This document shows, piece by piece, positions 43,640-56,030 of a stretch of 64,000 bases of DNA; position 1 is the first letter of the stretch; every line of letters starts with the position of its first letter. The DNA lies in the NCBI RefSeq assembly GCF_002865645.1, contig NW_020194562.1:124001-188000 (forward strand), in the 5' to 3' direction. The stretch is from Hyaloscypha bicolor E. Lineage: Eukaryota > Ascomycota > Leotiomycetes > Helotiales > Hyaloscyphaceae. Below the pieces are notes generated by a model. The model saw only the letters and a list, made by a program, of their open reading frames with translations. It did not search any database and was not told where the DNA came from. The translations under genes were made by a program, and so were the position numbers.

Positions 43640-44056
43640 TTTGGTGGAGTGGTGAGGGGTAAATCGCGGGGTTGAGGTGGGGTAAAAATCCTGATCAAGT
43701 CGTGTAAATTTGAAGGGACCAGCTCGTGGCAAGATATGGCACTCCCTTCTGCTTAAAAAGTGAGGCCACGTGTTTGTCGTGATGGTGAGATTTTGTGCAG
43801 GACCCGGGACCGTTAAAAACGTTCCGCCGCTGTGTTTTCAGGTGGCTCCCGCCAAAGGTGGAGCTGACCATCAGGGGTATCTCAACCAATCATATCGGGG
43901 GATCGTTCGAGCCGTTGTGGCTGAGTTTCCTTTGGTGTGGGGGACTCTCACGCGGTGAATACAGGCTGACAATCATTCTCGTGAGGCTGGAGGGAAACAG
44001 ACAGATCATTTCATGATACCTTGTCCCGAGGCCAGCTCAAAGGACCAATTATCCAG
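43640..44056. other. Phospholipase D promoter spacer
   Basis: 417 bp between two genes in tandem on minus. It should contain the PLD promoter and the 3' end of the next gene. No gene is seen in it. Confidence 0.65.
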
Positions 44057-46458
44057 CTATTCCATCTTCCCCTTGTACCACCGCCAAGTAATCGGCGGGC
44101 TGACATATCTCCCACTCAGAGCACAATGTCCAACTCCATCCGCAACACTCACCACTCCCCACTTCACAGGGACCAAAGCCACCTCGGGTTCGTCAGCCGC
44201 AGGGTGACAAGCGGCACTTATTGCCGCGCTGCAACTGCCAACCAGCGGCATTCCTTCCCGGTGCCTTCTCAAGCCCATTCCAACGCCTGCAATGAAAACT
44301 AACCACCCAATGCCAACGAGGAAAATCATCGCTATGCAAGAAAACCCACAAGTAAGTATAGACTGAGAAGTGTCAAACTTTCCATGCTCGTCGAAGACAT
44401 CAATAGCTACCAGGAAGAGACTCTGTGAGAGGATCCAATGAGTGGCAACCGAGACGGATAGGATGGGAATTAAATATCGATACGGAAGTGAAAGGAAATA
44501 CGTTGACCGCTGAGCTCCTCTTGGTGATGTAACTCTCAGCGGCCGACGCCGATATCCATAGTTGCTCCACTCTTTGGAGAAAGACATGCAAGTGTACATG
44601 CGATTGTACAGAATATCTAAGTGCTGATGAGAGGAGATTTTCAAAATGGTGAGGTTGACCTTACAGAGAAGTGACAAGAGTATTTGCGGTGAGTTTGCAA
44701 GCAGAACATTTTTCATCAGGCCATGACTACCAAAGATGGGATTGCTCCAGCGGATCAAGGAACTACTTGTGACTGCTCCAAAGCCCAAATTCCAGAGAGT
44801 GGTGAGATCGCTTCTGAAATAGATTTAGGAAGGTGGAAACCACAATCGGGTGAGACTTACGCTGTCGTTGTATTTGCAATTGCATATCGGAGCAGTACAG
44901 ACAACGAAATGACTGCCACAGCGCAGCTAGGCAGTCAGCAGGTATGCCACCACCAACGGGGAAAACTTACACCGCATTTGACAGTACCCAACGACGAATT
45001 CCAACACCCTCGCACAGAAAATGCTTTTTAGGAATCCACCGCCTTGCCTTAGAAACTGGCCAAGCGCCTTCCCGGAAATCCTTCTTCGCTGCAATACACA
45101 TCCCCACGGTATACGGATCGGGACTCTCGAGCAGACTGTCGAGTGCATCGCCTAAGGTCACAAGTGTTGGTTCCCTGCATTTCCAGAGCGTCATTACCAC
45201 AGCCAGGAGCTTGAAAAAGTTGCAGGCCAGGACAACAACCATGATTGGTACAGCAAATTGAAGTCGACATTGGTCTTCCACGGTTTGGCTCAAGCAGTAA
45301 TCGACTTGTTGACTGCCCATGAGCCAGGTATCATTGCTGAGAGCCACTGGGATGTTGCAATCGAAGTTATCAATGGGTATCGTCTCAAGAGTCATGTTTG
45401 ACCCCACTGTGGTTCCGCATATCCAGGAATTCTGTGGCGCATTGTACGTCCAATCGAGGGTGCCCATCAGAGGGTTAGAGAGCTGGCCGTCCACAACAAC
45501 TAGAGCATTTCTCCTTGACGAAAGATAATCAACACCATACTCCATAATACAAGCAGCTTGGTCGAGTCTCTCATAGCTTGAAATGTTCCGTTGCATCTCC
45601 GTCAGAAGAACTTGATGAAAGGCGTCGGATCCGGTCAAAGTCCAATTTGCGCCCTTGACGAAGTCCTGCGTGACCGCAGCAATCATGTATTCGTTGGCGG
45701 TGAGGCTGACGAAGATCGCAGAATTGAACCTACCACGAGTTAGTGAGTTACATGGGAGGTTCATCTGAATCTCACATCAGATGAAGAGGCACTGAGCTCG
45801 CTGCAAGGATGATCCATAAGATCAACCTCATTCGTCCAATCTTTGATAAATTCCTCACACTCTGTATCCCAATATCCAGCCAGGCCTTCTTGGCATGTGC
45901 TCTATCAACTTCCTGTCGCGTCGGCGAGCACAAACATTGCATACAATAATTGCTCGCGCCCAGTAACATGGTGCTCAGAATATTGATTCCAATGTGCAAC
46001 CAAAGCCCAGTCTGCTTCACGGCATGACATGGTCCTCGATGAATGGTTCCAATGCCACCAGACAGACCGAAGGCAATGGCAGCCCATGCAGTCACCGTGA
46101 CATTGAGGATCGAAGTTGCGGTGACGACCAGTAAACAAACGGCAGCTCCGCGTTGCCAACCCTTCCATGTTCTGGGTTTGTTTTCCACACCATGAGCGGA
46201 ACCGCGAGGAGATAGTTGATAGAGGCGTTCATTTTCCTCTGGAAGCAGTTCTTCGGCACTGTGGTAGGTGTGGGGAGGCGGTTCAAAGAAGGGAGCCGAC
46301 GGGGATTGCCAGGCACTTCCCAGTCGAATCAGACAATCAGTCAAGATGGAAAGGCCAGAGACTCACCTCAATTCTATGCTGTCTGGGTTACTGAAACTAG
46401 GATTTGGTGACGGTTGATATGAGCCTTGCCGTCTGGCGAGTCGTTGGTCGTACGACAT
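44057..46458 (-). CDS. DUF6536-like multi-spanning membrane protein
   Basis: Six exons on minus: 46458-46367, 46315-45776, 45729-44971, 44926-44861, 44813-44665, 44616-44057 (721 aa). The N-terminus is cytosolic. A first membrane segment follows WKGWQRGAAV, and two more surround GASNYCMQCLCSPTR and RLILWIILAASSVPLHLMFN. A large, probably extracellular loop (N-glycosylation sequons NWTL, NISS, NMTL, NDTW) leads to further segments (VPIMVVVLACNFFKLLAVV; WVLSNAV...SLSVLLRYAI). The C-terminal half has GAQRSTYFLSLPYRY and SAACHPAADE. The layout matches a family of Pezizomycotina proteins annotated only as DUF6536; function is unknown. The small exon 44861-44926 was phased to keep a continuous membrane segment. 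Confidence 0.85.
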
Positions 46459-48002
46459 CTGTGCGCGGTGCTGTATTCATGTAACCCGTCTGAAGGGCCC
46501 TCGAAGTACCAATGTATCATAGTATATGGACAAGCTCAGATAGCCAACAGCTGGGCCTTGACAGCGGGAGACTTAAATCATCAGCACCTTGATCGATGAC
46601 TTTCATGATCTTGTAGATGTCCCTCTCCAGGCAATGACTCCACTGAGGCAAAAGCCAAGATAGGGATTGACGCATCTCGTAAGGCTGAGTGGGGGTCAAG
46701 TCAGAGATGATATGGCTCATAAATCTCCAACCTTAGGTTCGCCGTGGCTGAAGGCTATCGCCACAAGCAAAGCCAGATTTCAGGCAGAACATGCACTCGA
46801 CCGATAGCCTCGTTCGGCTGAGCGAACAATCAAATGAGAGCCTTGTCCCATCTCAAGAAACATATGCAAGGTTTCGGGCTGCCAGGGTCCCAGACACATC
46901 AGCCCAACCTGGAGAGCTGGATTGGCAGAAAAAGGCCTCGGAATCAGTCACCAGAGACTACCGAGTCCCAACCGGCAGTCCAGCAATCTGGTTGGAACAC
47001 GGAATTTGAAGAACGGAAGGCATAAAAGGGAGATCATTGGCCACGAAAATCAGTCACTTGAAGTCTTCTGATACGAGACCCTTGCTGTGTCACCCTGGGA
47101 CGCGTCTGCTGGCCTTGGGAATTGCAGCTCAAGCGTCGATGGGGCCGATGGCGAGTGACGGGGGCGGTCGCAGTCCATGATATGATAGGACTCCTTGCTC
47201 GTAAACTCGGGACGAGATCTGGAGAAAGCGGTACGATGACCCGCGCCGTGTCACCGTATTCAAGGGTGCGCATCTGCCGAGGCGGGATTTGACCGAGGTG
47301 CGAAGAGCATGCGAGGGTGTGTGTGACGCGTGCTGGGGGAGGACGAAACGAAGCCGAGACGCGGCCTATCAATTTGAATATCTGATCTGGTGGATCAATC
47401 TGGGGAAACCCCCTGGTGAGCCGAGAGCACGTGATACATCTCTTCTGGCTTACAAACTCACACCTCGCCTCCCTTTCTTCGCGACACCTGCAGCATTGAG
47501 TCCTGATATGCCCTGACACGCCCTGACACGCCCTGACATGCCTTGACGAATTATTGTACCTATTTCCGTGGGCGCTAGCTTCCATCGACAGCTATCTTAG
47601 AAGTGATACACTGATTGAGTCTTATGGCTGTTCCAACCTTCACAATTCTCACTCGCCCTCGTCATGCTTCACCCCCTAATATATTCTCAGCCATGCGCAG
47701 AACTCTGCATTCTCATGGGATATCCCAATGCGACCGTTGTCACGGTGAACAGCAGGGAACACGGCCCGAGAGATTTCCTGCAACGAACGGCCAGGTGCAG
47801 CTCCCCCGGTAGCGTCGTGGCGGGCGCGGTTTGAGTTTGGCGAACTCGCGTCCACCTTGTCAGAACATCTCGACTCCACCGCCTCCTCGTCGACCCCAAT
47901 GATCACCCCAGAATGTGCCATCGCTGGCGACATATCGTTCTTCGTCCACACGAACAACTCAATTCGCGCTGGTTCTCCACATGACTGTGCCCGTCATCCT
48001 AG
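46459..48002. other. Divergent intergenic region
   Basis: 1.54 kb between the DUF6536-like gene (minus) and the C2H2 regulator (plus). Frames such as 46791-47009 and 47034-47585 show no domain. A 10-bp tandem repeat lies at 47501-47548. A frame at 47857-48177 overlaps the regulator's start in another phase and could act as an upstream frame, but I have no support for it as a gene. Confidence 0.6.
47501..47548. repeat. 10-bp tandem repeat, about five copies
   Basis: CCCTGACACG occurs twice in perfect register (47511, 47521), flanked by CCCTGACATG (47531) and weaker units at 47501 and 47541. It lies about 455 bp upstream of the C2H2 regulator start. Confidence 0.8.
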
Positions 48003-50867
48003 ATGGAGGGAACACCCAGCGCCAGCAGCAGTCGAGCTGCGGGGAGAAGCATCACCAAGGGTGCCACAAATCGGCCGCCAAAAGATCTCACAAAGCTCAA
48101 GGCCACACCGACAGCCTCTGGTCAGAGATTCCAGTGTCCGCGGTGTCCCAAGAATTTCAGCCGCATTGAGAATTTGACGCGGCACCAGGCCAACCGTTAG
48201 TTAAACCCGCTTCCCCGGATTCTGAACCCACGGCAAGCTAACTAACCTTAACACAACATCAGACGAAGAACAGGGGAAGTTCGCATGTCCCACCTGCAGG
48301 AAGAGGTTCACTCGCAGTGACCTTCTTAATCGCCATCGCCGCATTCATGGCGCCCAGCAAGAGCCCAAGTCCCACGTGACCCAGGGCGATTATTCAGGAC
48401 CCGCCGCCCCAGGGTTTGACAACCGGCTTGCTCGCAGGTCAACGTCTCAGGATGGGCCCAGCAATCTCTCGAGTCTGGCTCCGAGCAATGTTTACCAAAC
48501 TCAAATTCAGCCTCAAGGACTTACGTATGCGTATCAAAACGCGTTTCAGCAAAATCAGGCCCCCGGCCATCACTCCACAATGCTCAACACGGCGCCCCAG
48601 ACTCAAGGGCTCACGAGCCTTATGGAGGCGGCTCTGGCCCCCCAAGGAGTTGGATCGTTCACTCCTGGAGAGAACATCAACCCGTTGCTATGGGACGGGT
48701 TCATGCGATTCGGCGAGAACAACAATTCGTACATGGGATCTTACGACGCAGACATGTCTTTTCATTTTTTTAATGCGGAGCAGTCTCCGAACTACCTCCT
48801 CGAGAATGATCTTATGAATACCTTCGATGACTTCGGCGACAACCCATACCAGTTCCAGTCTTTGCAATACGAACCCCCAGCCCCGCCAAACGAAAATGAT
48901 TCAGAGGCAGAAGACGAGGAGGATACCACGGATTGGCCGGACAAAGCCTCACGGCCCGAAGGCTCACAAAGACGTACTCCTCGTGTTGTTCCTGTTCAAC
49001 ATCAACTAATATCCTGGGAACCTGTTCTCCAGGAAGCAAGAGCAAGTGGGCTCTCTCCCGCAACCATCAGGCCCCTCGATTCCGTCAACGATGACTTACG
49101 AGAAGTGATGCTTTCTTCTCTGAATGGGCCGAACTTCAGAAACGAGATATCAGGAGCAGAGATTAGCGATGTCATGTTCCCTCCAGCAGAAGCATTAGAC
49201 TTTTTTATTCGACTGTACATGAGATACGTCCAACCCAGGTTTCCAGTCCTCCACCTCCCAACATTCGACCTGTACAATACTTCTCCGCTGCTCCTAATCA
49301 CGATGATGTTCCTTGGCTCTAGCCATGCGACGACGGATCAAGGGCGGTTCTCTCGTCTCTTCCATGAGCATATGAGAGTTGCCGTTATCCGAATACAAGA
49401 AGCAGACAAGAAATTCGTAAGCGGGCCGCCTCCTATAGATAGCACAGCTAATCGTTCCTAGCTTCGAGATGTAGATAATGTTCTCACGTACTTCCTCCTC
49501 TGCCTGGCTGGGACATGGAGCGGAAGCAAGAATTCATACGAATTCGCCGAAGGTGGACGTGGGATTCTCGTTACAGCATGTCGAAGATGCCGCCTCCTCG
49601 ACTGTCGACCATCAGCAAGCGTCGAAATAGAAAGCTACCTCCGGCCAGGGGTAAGTCAATTAGAAGCTACCTGGTTAGCCTGGGCCGAGACCGAGAAGCG
49701 AAAACGATTGGGGCTGTCCATCTATGTGCGTCTCTCTCCTTTTCGTAGCCTTTCTCCTGCTAACCATGGCTATAGATCTACGACTGCCAATACCCCACCC
49801 TCTTCAACAACCAACCCTACGTCAGCAAGGCTGAGACTACAACCTGCGCTTTCCCTTGCGCAGCGGCTTATTGGGACGCACCTACCGCTGAATCCTGGAA
49901 AATGGCCCTAGGACCGGCACTCACACCGCCGGTGACCTTCTACCTTCACGCCTTGAACTCCTGCCTATTACGAAAATGGATCAAGCCGCCACCTCCTATC
50001 GTGCCGACCAGCGAGTTTGGTATGTGGTAATCCGTTTGAGCATCGTTTCGTTTACTGGGTCTAAGCCAACTCAATATCTGTGAAAGCAATGTTAACCTGG
50101 GGGTTTTGGGATCTAGGCAAAATCGTCCTCATGTACGCCCTGCACACGCACGTGTTTGAATGGCGACAAAGCACCTCGATGCTGAACCCGACTGGTCTCC
50201 AAGGGACCTTCGGGAACGTCGACTCGGCGTACGACATCGGCGAGGGCCTCCGGGAACGCCGCAGATGGCTGAAAGACGGTTTAGATAGCTTCGCGGAATG
50301 CTACGGCGGTCCTGGGACTTCTGCCGGGGTATGGACCATCCTCCAATCTCGTGCCCCCTTTCCGAACCTTCTCGCCTACTTACTTTCCAACAAGAGGAGA
50401 ACAGCTGACCGACGTGACCCCAGGCCTCCCTACTCCTCCAGCTCGGCTATGTAGCCCTCGACGTCTCCCTCTCAGACATGCACCTCGTGGCCGGGCGCTC
50501 GGTAAACAAGAACGACGCGTCGTTCGCCGAAGAGAATCTCAAGTACTGGGCCAACAGCGAGATCGCAGACTCGACCATGGGACACATCTACACCATGCTC
50601 GAGCTGTGCCACCACTGCATCAACGTCGGCGCCGTGGCGGATAGCTCTTACGAGGTGGCGGTGTGTTTGTTCACGGGAGGCATGGTGTGTTGGGCGTTCA
50701 GCAAGTTGAGGCTTGGCTTGGATGTGGCGGGGCGGAAAGAGCAATATGTAGAGCAAGTCCGGAAGGCGAGCAGTGCGTTGAGACAGATGGGGTGTTGGAG
50801 GATGTGTTCCATGTTTGGGACTATCTTGGCCGCGCTAGAGGCGAAGACTTCGCAGCCAGCGGTGTAG
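48003..50867 (+). CDS. C2H2 zinc-finger transcription factor with fungal-specific domain
   Basis: Six exons: 48003-48195, 48263-49416, 49462-49725, 49776-50019, 50087-50328, 50424-50867 (846 aa). Two tandem C2H2 fingers sit near residues 45-95: FQCPRCPKNFSRIENLTRHQ with its last His across the first intron, then FACPTCRKRFTRSDLLNRH. A Gln/Asn/Pro-rich stretch and an acidic patch (ENDSEAEDEEDTTDW) follow, possibly an activation region. The second half resembles the fungal-specific transcription factor domain, with YVQPRFPVLHLPTFDL and CRLLDCRPS. This C2H2 plus fungal_trans arrangement is well known in Pezizomycotina regulators. The target is unknown; it converges with an oligopeptide transporter gene. 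Confidence 0.9.
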
Positions 50868-51252
50868 ACGAGGAGACGTAGAGCGCATAGATGGGAAAGG
50901 TGGTAAGACGGACCAGAAGTTAGGTGCATAGATCGCATTGGACATCAAGATGAAATAAAGAGCGGTTGCACACGACAGTATAATATAGCATATCATTTAT
51001 TAGAGATCATGATAAGAGGAAGAGAGATAAATCTTCTCATTTTAAAGCTGCCGATACTCTCACACCAACTCAGTTCTATTACGCTAACCAAACACCATAC
51101 CCTCATATTGCAACAAGATATCCGTCCTTTCCCTTCCCTGCCCTTCGCTTTTCATAACACCTCTTCAAAACGCCGCTGATATATTACCCACGAAACTCCA
51201 CGCTAACCGAACCGGGGGAAAAAAACACCGCCTCACCCTGCAAAACCCCTCT
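50868..51252. other. Convergent 3' spacer
   Basis: 385 bp between two convergent genes; A/T-rich stretches near 50975-51030 may hold poly(A) signals. No gene is seen. Confidence 0.65.
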
Positions 51253-53917
51253 CTACTCATCACTCGGTAGCGCAAAACACCTCTCCACACTCCCCGCATT
51301 ATTCCCCCACCAATTCGGCATCAGGAAAGTCTTCACGCTCCCCAGAAACAAAAAGATCAAGAGCTGATTCAGATTATACCCCGAGTCGAACGCCGCGCCC
51401 AGGATATAATTGTACCTCGCCCACAGCTCGTATTTCTTCCGATACGCCCAATACATGACAATGAAGCCGCCGATGATGGAGGAGAGGTAGCCGGTGCTGA
51501 TGTTGCCGTAGAAGTTGCTGAGGCCGCAGAAGAAGATGGTGCTGTTCCAGAGGTGGAATTGCGCTTTGGGAAAGCGGCGGGAGAGGAGGTAGAGAGTGGC
51601 GGGTGTGAGGGCGCCGAGGAGGAAGCCGTAGGGGAGGGGCTTGTAGATTTGTTGGCGGAAGAGCTCTGCTGGGCCCTGAAGAAAGAGTCAGGCTGGATTT
51701 TGAAACGAGAATGGAGGGCAACTTACAACCAGCACGTATTGAATGCCCGCAGTCAATGACCCAGCAAGGTACTGCCCCGTCCATTGATGATTCGGATCCT
51801 CCATCGTGCCGTTAAGGTACTGCATCTTATTATCCAGTACCCATCGTATCGCGCCGTAATTGATCGGCACCCCGACCATGGTCCCCATCATCTGGGAGAA
51901 GAAGACGGTCTTTGGAGGGATGTGCATGTAGTGCCCGAGTTTCTGGTCCTGCAGCAGGTACTGGGCGCGGTACCAGGCGTCGCCAGCGATGGAGCCGTAG
52001 ATGGAGGCGCCGATGGGGGACCTGTGGCCGGACCCCCCGTTGACCATCAGGCCGTAGAGCAGCTGGTTGGTTGTCCCGGTTGGGAGTTGGAAGTTGGAGA
52101 TGCCGTAGAGCCATCCCAGTGGCTAGACATATTAGTGATGAAAGAAGATATTGAGTAGGGGGTACGTACGACGACAACCACGGCTCCGGTTAACAAGGCA
52201 ATGAAGTACGTCCACACAGGGATGTACAAAAAGCCGCAAGCGAGCAGTGTGATGATGATGAGAAACGAGACGAGGAACAGAGCAATGTACCACCAGAGTG
52301 GGACCTCTTCATACGAGCGCATGAGGACATTCAGAGGATCAGTATATTGGTCATAAACCGACATCTTCCCGCGGGATCTCCATCGCTCCACGAATTTGCT
52401 GAGGGTTGCTTTGATGTGAGGGTACCCGAAGAATGCCATCCAGGCCAGGACAGAGGTGTAGGAAGCGTAGTCGAAAAACATATTCCACAGTTGCTGGGCA
52501 CCGACATAGGGGATGCCGAATTCCGCATAAGCTGTTGTATTCAGCGTCATCTGCGGTGTTACAAGCAAAGTAGCCGGGTAAGTGGTTCCGTTTTCTGTGA
52601 ATGTCAGCTAATTCCAAGAAGGTCAGTTGATATATCTTACGCAGAAACGCATCGTTGGACATCAAATGATGGTTCCAGACAGCCAGTTTACCCCATTTTG
52701 CGATTGGGAGGAGAATCCAACAGTTGACGACGAACGCGGCAAAGGCAACGACTTGCGTGTACCAAGGCGTCACAAACAAATTGCCCATCCCATCGATCGC
52801 ATTGATATTCGACCAGTCAAAGGTCAAATTGAGGAAGCCCATGCCTCCAAGTCCCGAGCCAATGAAGTTTGCAACACCACTTCTTGGTGCAACCCAGCAG
52901 AGAAACGCAAGCGAAGAGAGAAAGGGGAAGATGAACTCTGGGAGGAATTGCCACAACGTGACACCAAGAATCACGGAGAAAAATACAATCGTCTGTCTTC
53001 TTGACACCGGGGAAGGGTATTCCCGTTGTTTGGTTTGCGTTTCGAACAACGCTGTTTGGCAAAGTCTATAAAAATCAGCATAAGTTTTCACATGAACTGG
53101 GAAGAGCTCCTCACGCATGATACCTAGAATGTCAGCGACGTCATTAGATATGGATCGGGAGAACTCACCACGGCTGCTGGGGGTCATAGATCAGGAAGTG
53201 ACGGGCGATGGCTGCATACGAATATCCCGTCCAGGTAATCGCCAACATGAAGAACAAACACACTGCCGGATTGATTTTCTGATTGAAGTACACTTCTGCG
53301 AGAGAGATAGGAGTCCATGCCAGATTGTAATATGCTCCAGCGTTTGCAGCAATGACAACGAGCACGTGCTCCTTGACACTGAATGGGCCTGGGTTGGTGT
53401 TGAAGCTCCATTTTGTGAACGGGATCTTGACCTCGAGAGCTGGGATGAATCTTGCACACCAATCCCCCACATAACTGGCTGCTATTTGGACGAAGAATAT
53501 CGAATACGGGGCTGATGTTGTCCGATATTGATTTATCTGCTCAAGGAAGGCTCCGGGGGAGACGAACAAGAAGACCAGCAGGAAATATCGGAAGGTGATG
53601 GTGGGAAGCGTGGTATCATCGTGCAAACTGACGACCCGCCGCACTGCCCACGGAAGCTCGTCGACGGCATCGTCGATCTCTGGCGCATCCTCCCCATTGA
53701 CATTGACTTCCTGCGATGACGCCTGAGCCTGAGCCTGAGCCTCAGCCTTTTCCTTGAATATCTCATAATCCGACTTGGGCGATTGCACAGATTGGCTTGA
53801 GGCGTTGGAGCGGCCGTCTTGGACAGCCGTGGCCGAGGAGGCGTCCGAGTTTGAAACTAGTTCAGAGGTACTTGCCTTCAAATCGCGGCCCTCGACGCCA
53901 TTCGGAAAGTACGACAT
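51253..53917 (-). CDS. Oligopeptide transporter (OPT family)
   Basis: Six exons on minus: 53917-53169, 53123-53115, 53065-52641, 52594-52170, 52122-51727, 51675-51253 (808 aa). It is a proton-coupled OPT carrier of the plasma or internal membrane for small peptides or glutathione-like compounds. Family motifs are SPGAFLEQINQYRT after a long acidic N-terminus, SFNTNPGPFSVKEHV, WVAPRSGVANFIGSGLGGMG, DRR-free loop segments and QQIYKPLPYGFLLGALTP; about 12-16 hydrophobic segments are visible. The N-terminal 80 residues are Ser-rich with an Ala-Gln repeat (AQAQAQAS). A 9-nt micro-exon (53115-53123) is needed to join the first and third exons without a stop, giving PQQPWYHALCQTALFET. It converges with the C2H2 regulator. 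Confidence 0.92.
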
Positions 53918-56030
53918 CGTATCGTCGTGAACGGCGCTCGCGGTTGGGGGGGGCAGATCAGATTCCAGATCCAGAAGCCGTCAATGTCTGCGCTCCGGCC
54001 CGCGCTCGTCAGCAGCGATGGGTTGCGATGGGGATTCGAAGCATCGTGAAGAGGGAGAGCGAGCAAGAGCAGAGCATATTTGATTTCAAGACATGCTCAA
54101 CGGCGTGGCGGCGGGAGACGATAACGAGTAGAGTTTCTGTGTGCGTGTGGCTTTTCGCAATCAGGATCAGGACGTGAGGAGGAGGAGGAGGAGTCGTTGC
54201 AGCAGCTGAAGTTCGTGCATGCTCCCCTGCTCTGCTCCGTGCTGGCTCTGGCTGGCTCTGGCTGGCTCAGAGGGGGCCTCCACAGCGTTCTCGCCCTCGA
54301 CCTCGACCCCGACCCCGACCCTCCGCCCTTCTGGCCCCGGCGCTCATTTGTCCTGCCCACAGCGTCCCACAGTTGTGGCACGGGCGCTGGCCGTCACTGG
54401 CTGCCGTGCCGCAGCTCGCATGGGCAGGAAGCTAAGCACGGCTCGCCAGCAGGGAGCACTCCCGCTGTCGAAGATTGCAGGCTTACAGCATGTACATACT
54501 GTACTCCGTACTGTAAGTACGGAGTATGCATGTATGCATGTATGCACGCGAGATGGGCATCATGATTCATAGGGGTGCAGACCCCCAGAGGTGTGCTGCG
54601 CAGGGCCGGGGGGCCAGGACTCACAGGGTGCTGGACGGCGTTCCGCACCGTGAGCACTGTTCACCAGGCGCATCCACTCCCTGTCCCACGATGGGCTCCC
54701 CTTCCCTCCCTCCCGTCCCTCTGGCCACTCGCACGGCGGCCCTCGAAACCTCAGAGGCTATGCTTATCACTCGCGAGATAACGAGAGCTTCCAGCCAGGC
54801 AATACGATATCTGGTGGTACACTGGTACCAGCGGGGATGGCCTCACTGTGGCCCCTCTTCCTCGCACGATCCAAAACGTGGCTGCTGCAACATGCTGGGA
54901 CACCCAGACCGTCATTTGGCCATACTTCCTGAGTTAGGGGAATATTAAGGGTATTATTACTTGCCTGAACTCTCGCCTCCCTGCTTCATCCACCGGATCA
55001 CCCAGGCCTGCCCCCCCCCGTCCCCAAGATATCTTAGCGACTCGCACTGCGATCCCATTTTTGGACCCAACCCATCGGTAACGCGGCCCAGCGCTGACAC
55101 TTGCAAGTATTGTCAGCAGTTCCGCTTTGGCGTGGACCATTCAGGAGACCGGTATCGTAGCGGTGACAGCCTCTTGGAGGCTTCATACCCCAGGAGCCGC
55201 CTCTTTACGGTACCTCCGTAGTCCGTTTCCGGTTGTCAGCCGTTTTGGTATCGTCAGAGTCCCTACTGCCGAATGGGTCGTTTCGCCTCCATCGAGTCCG
55301 AACTCAGCAGTGATGATCACATGGTATTCAGCCCTAGAGTGTGTCCTGAATTTTTCATTTATTGGATCGACGAAGCGAGTTCGGGCCCACACCTCCCTTC
55401 ATTCGATGGCTGACCGCATGTCAAGGCATGGAGTGCGATCGCTGACAGATAAATTACAGTGTTTTCCGGATAAAAGGGGGCGGGTACTTCCGCTGCGCGA
55501 ATACGACGGGGTCCGAATTGGGTCCTTATCTCCCCCTTCGGGACGCGTTACACGGTTCAATATATGATCACCGATGCAAGTTCAAGGGATTGCACGATGA
55601 TAAATCCCGCTCAAGTAGAGACTGGGTTCCTGATCCAATTGGCTTAGTTTAGTACACTGTTGACAGTTGTTTGACGCGGAGGTGTAGGTTTAATTCGAGG
55701 AACACTGCAGTGAGAAGCCCGTAAATCCCGCTGAAAAATCTTCGAGATGTATGGAAAAGCCAGTGGGTGTGTGTATCAGTATCTGAGGAATGATTGGAAA
55801 GTGGGACATGATCACTTGATCCCAAGCATGTTGATGACCCGCACTCTTACGTGAGACAGATACACACCTCCAGAGTCCAGAGTCCAGACTTTGGAAATCA
55901 ATCTCGGCTCCCACTTAGACACCCGGTTCCGGATTTGGAATGAAAGCGGAATGAACTTTTGCCACGGCGAACAATTGAACTCAATTGAAGTCGATATGTA
56001 GCCAAAGATAGAACACCGCCCGTCCTCCTC
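53918..56030. other. Intergenic region with simple repeats, no supported gene
   Basis: About 2.1 kb upstream of the OPT gene. It has CTGGCTCTGG-type repeats near 54240-54270, a CCCCGA-type repeat near 54300-54325, GC-rich patches, and a perfect hairpin at 54502-54526. Frames here are short and unlike proteins. Confidence 0.6.
54502..54526. repeat. Perfect 11-bp inverted repeat, 3-nt loop
   Basis: TACTCCGTACT is followed after GTA by its exact complement AGTACGGAGTA. ATGCATGT-type repeats follow directly (54526-54546). It could form a hairpin or be a recombination scar. Confidence 0.8.

Noticed and set aside
47857..48177. 106-codon frame overlapping the C2H2 gene start
   Set aside because: Different phase from the zinc fingers, no domain; at most an upstream frame.
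53797..54177. 126-codon plus frame near the OPT start
   Set aside because: Arg/Ser-rich antisense and promoter sequence without a motif.
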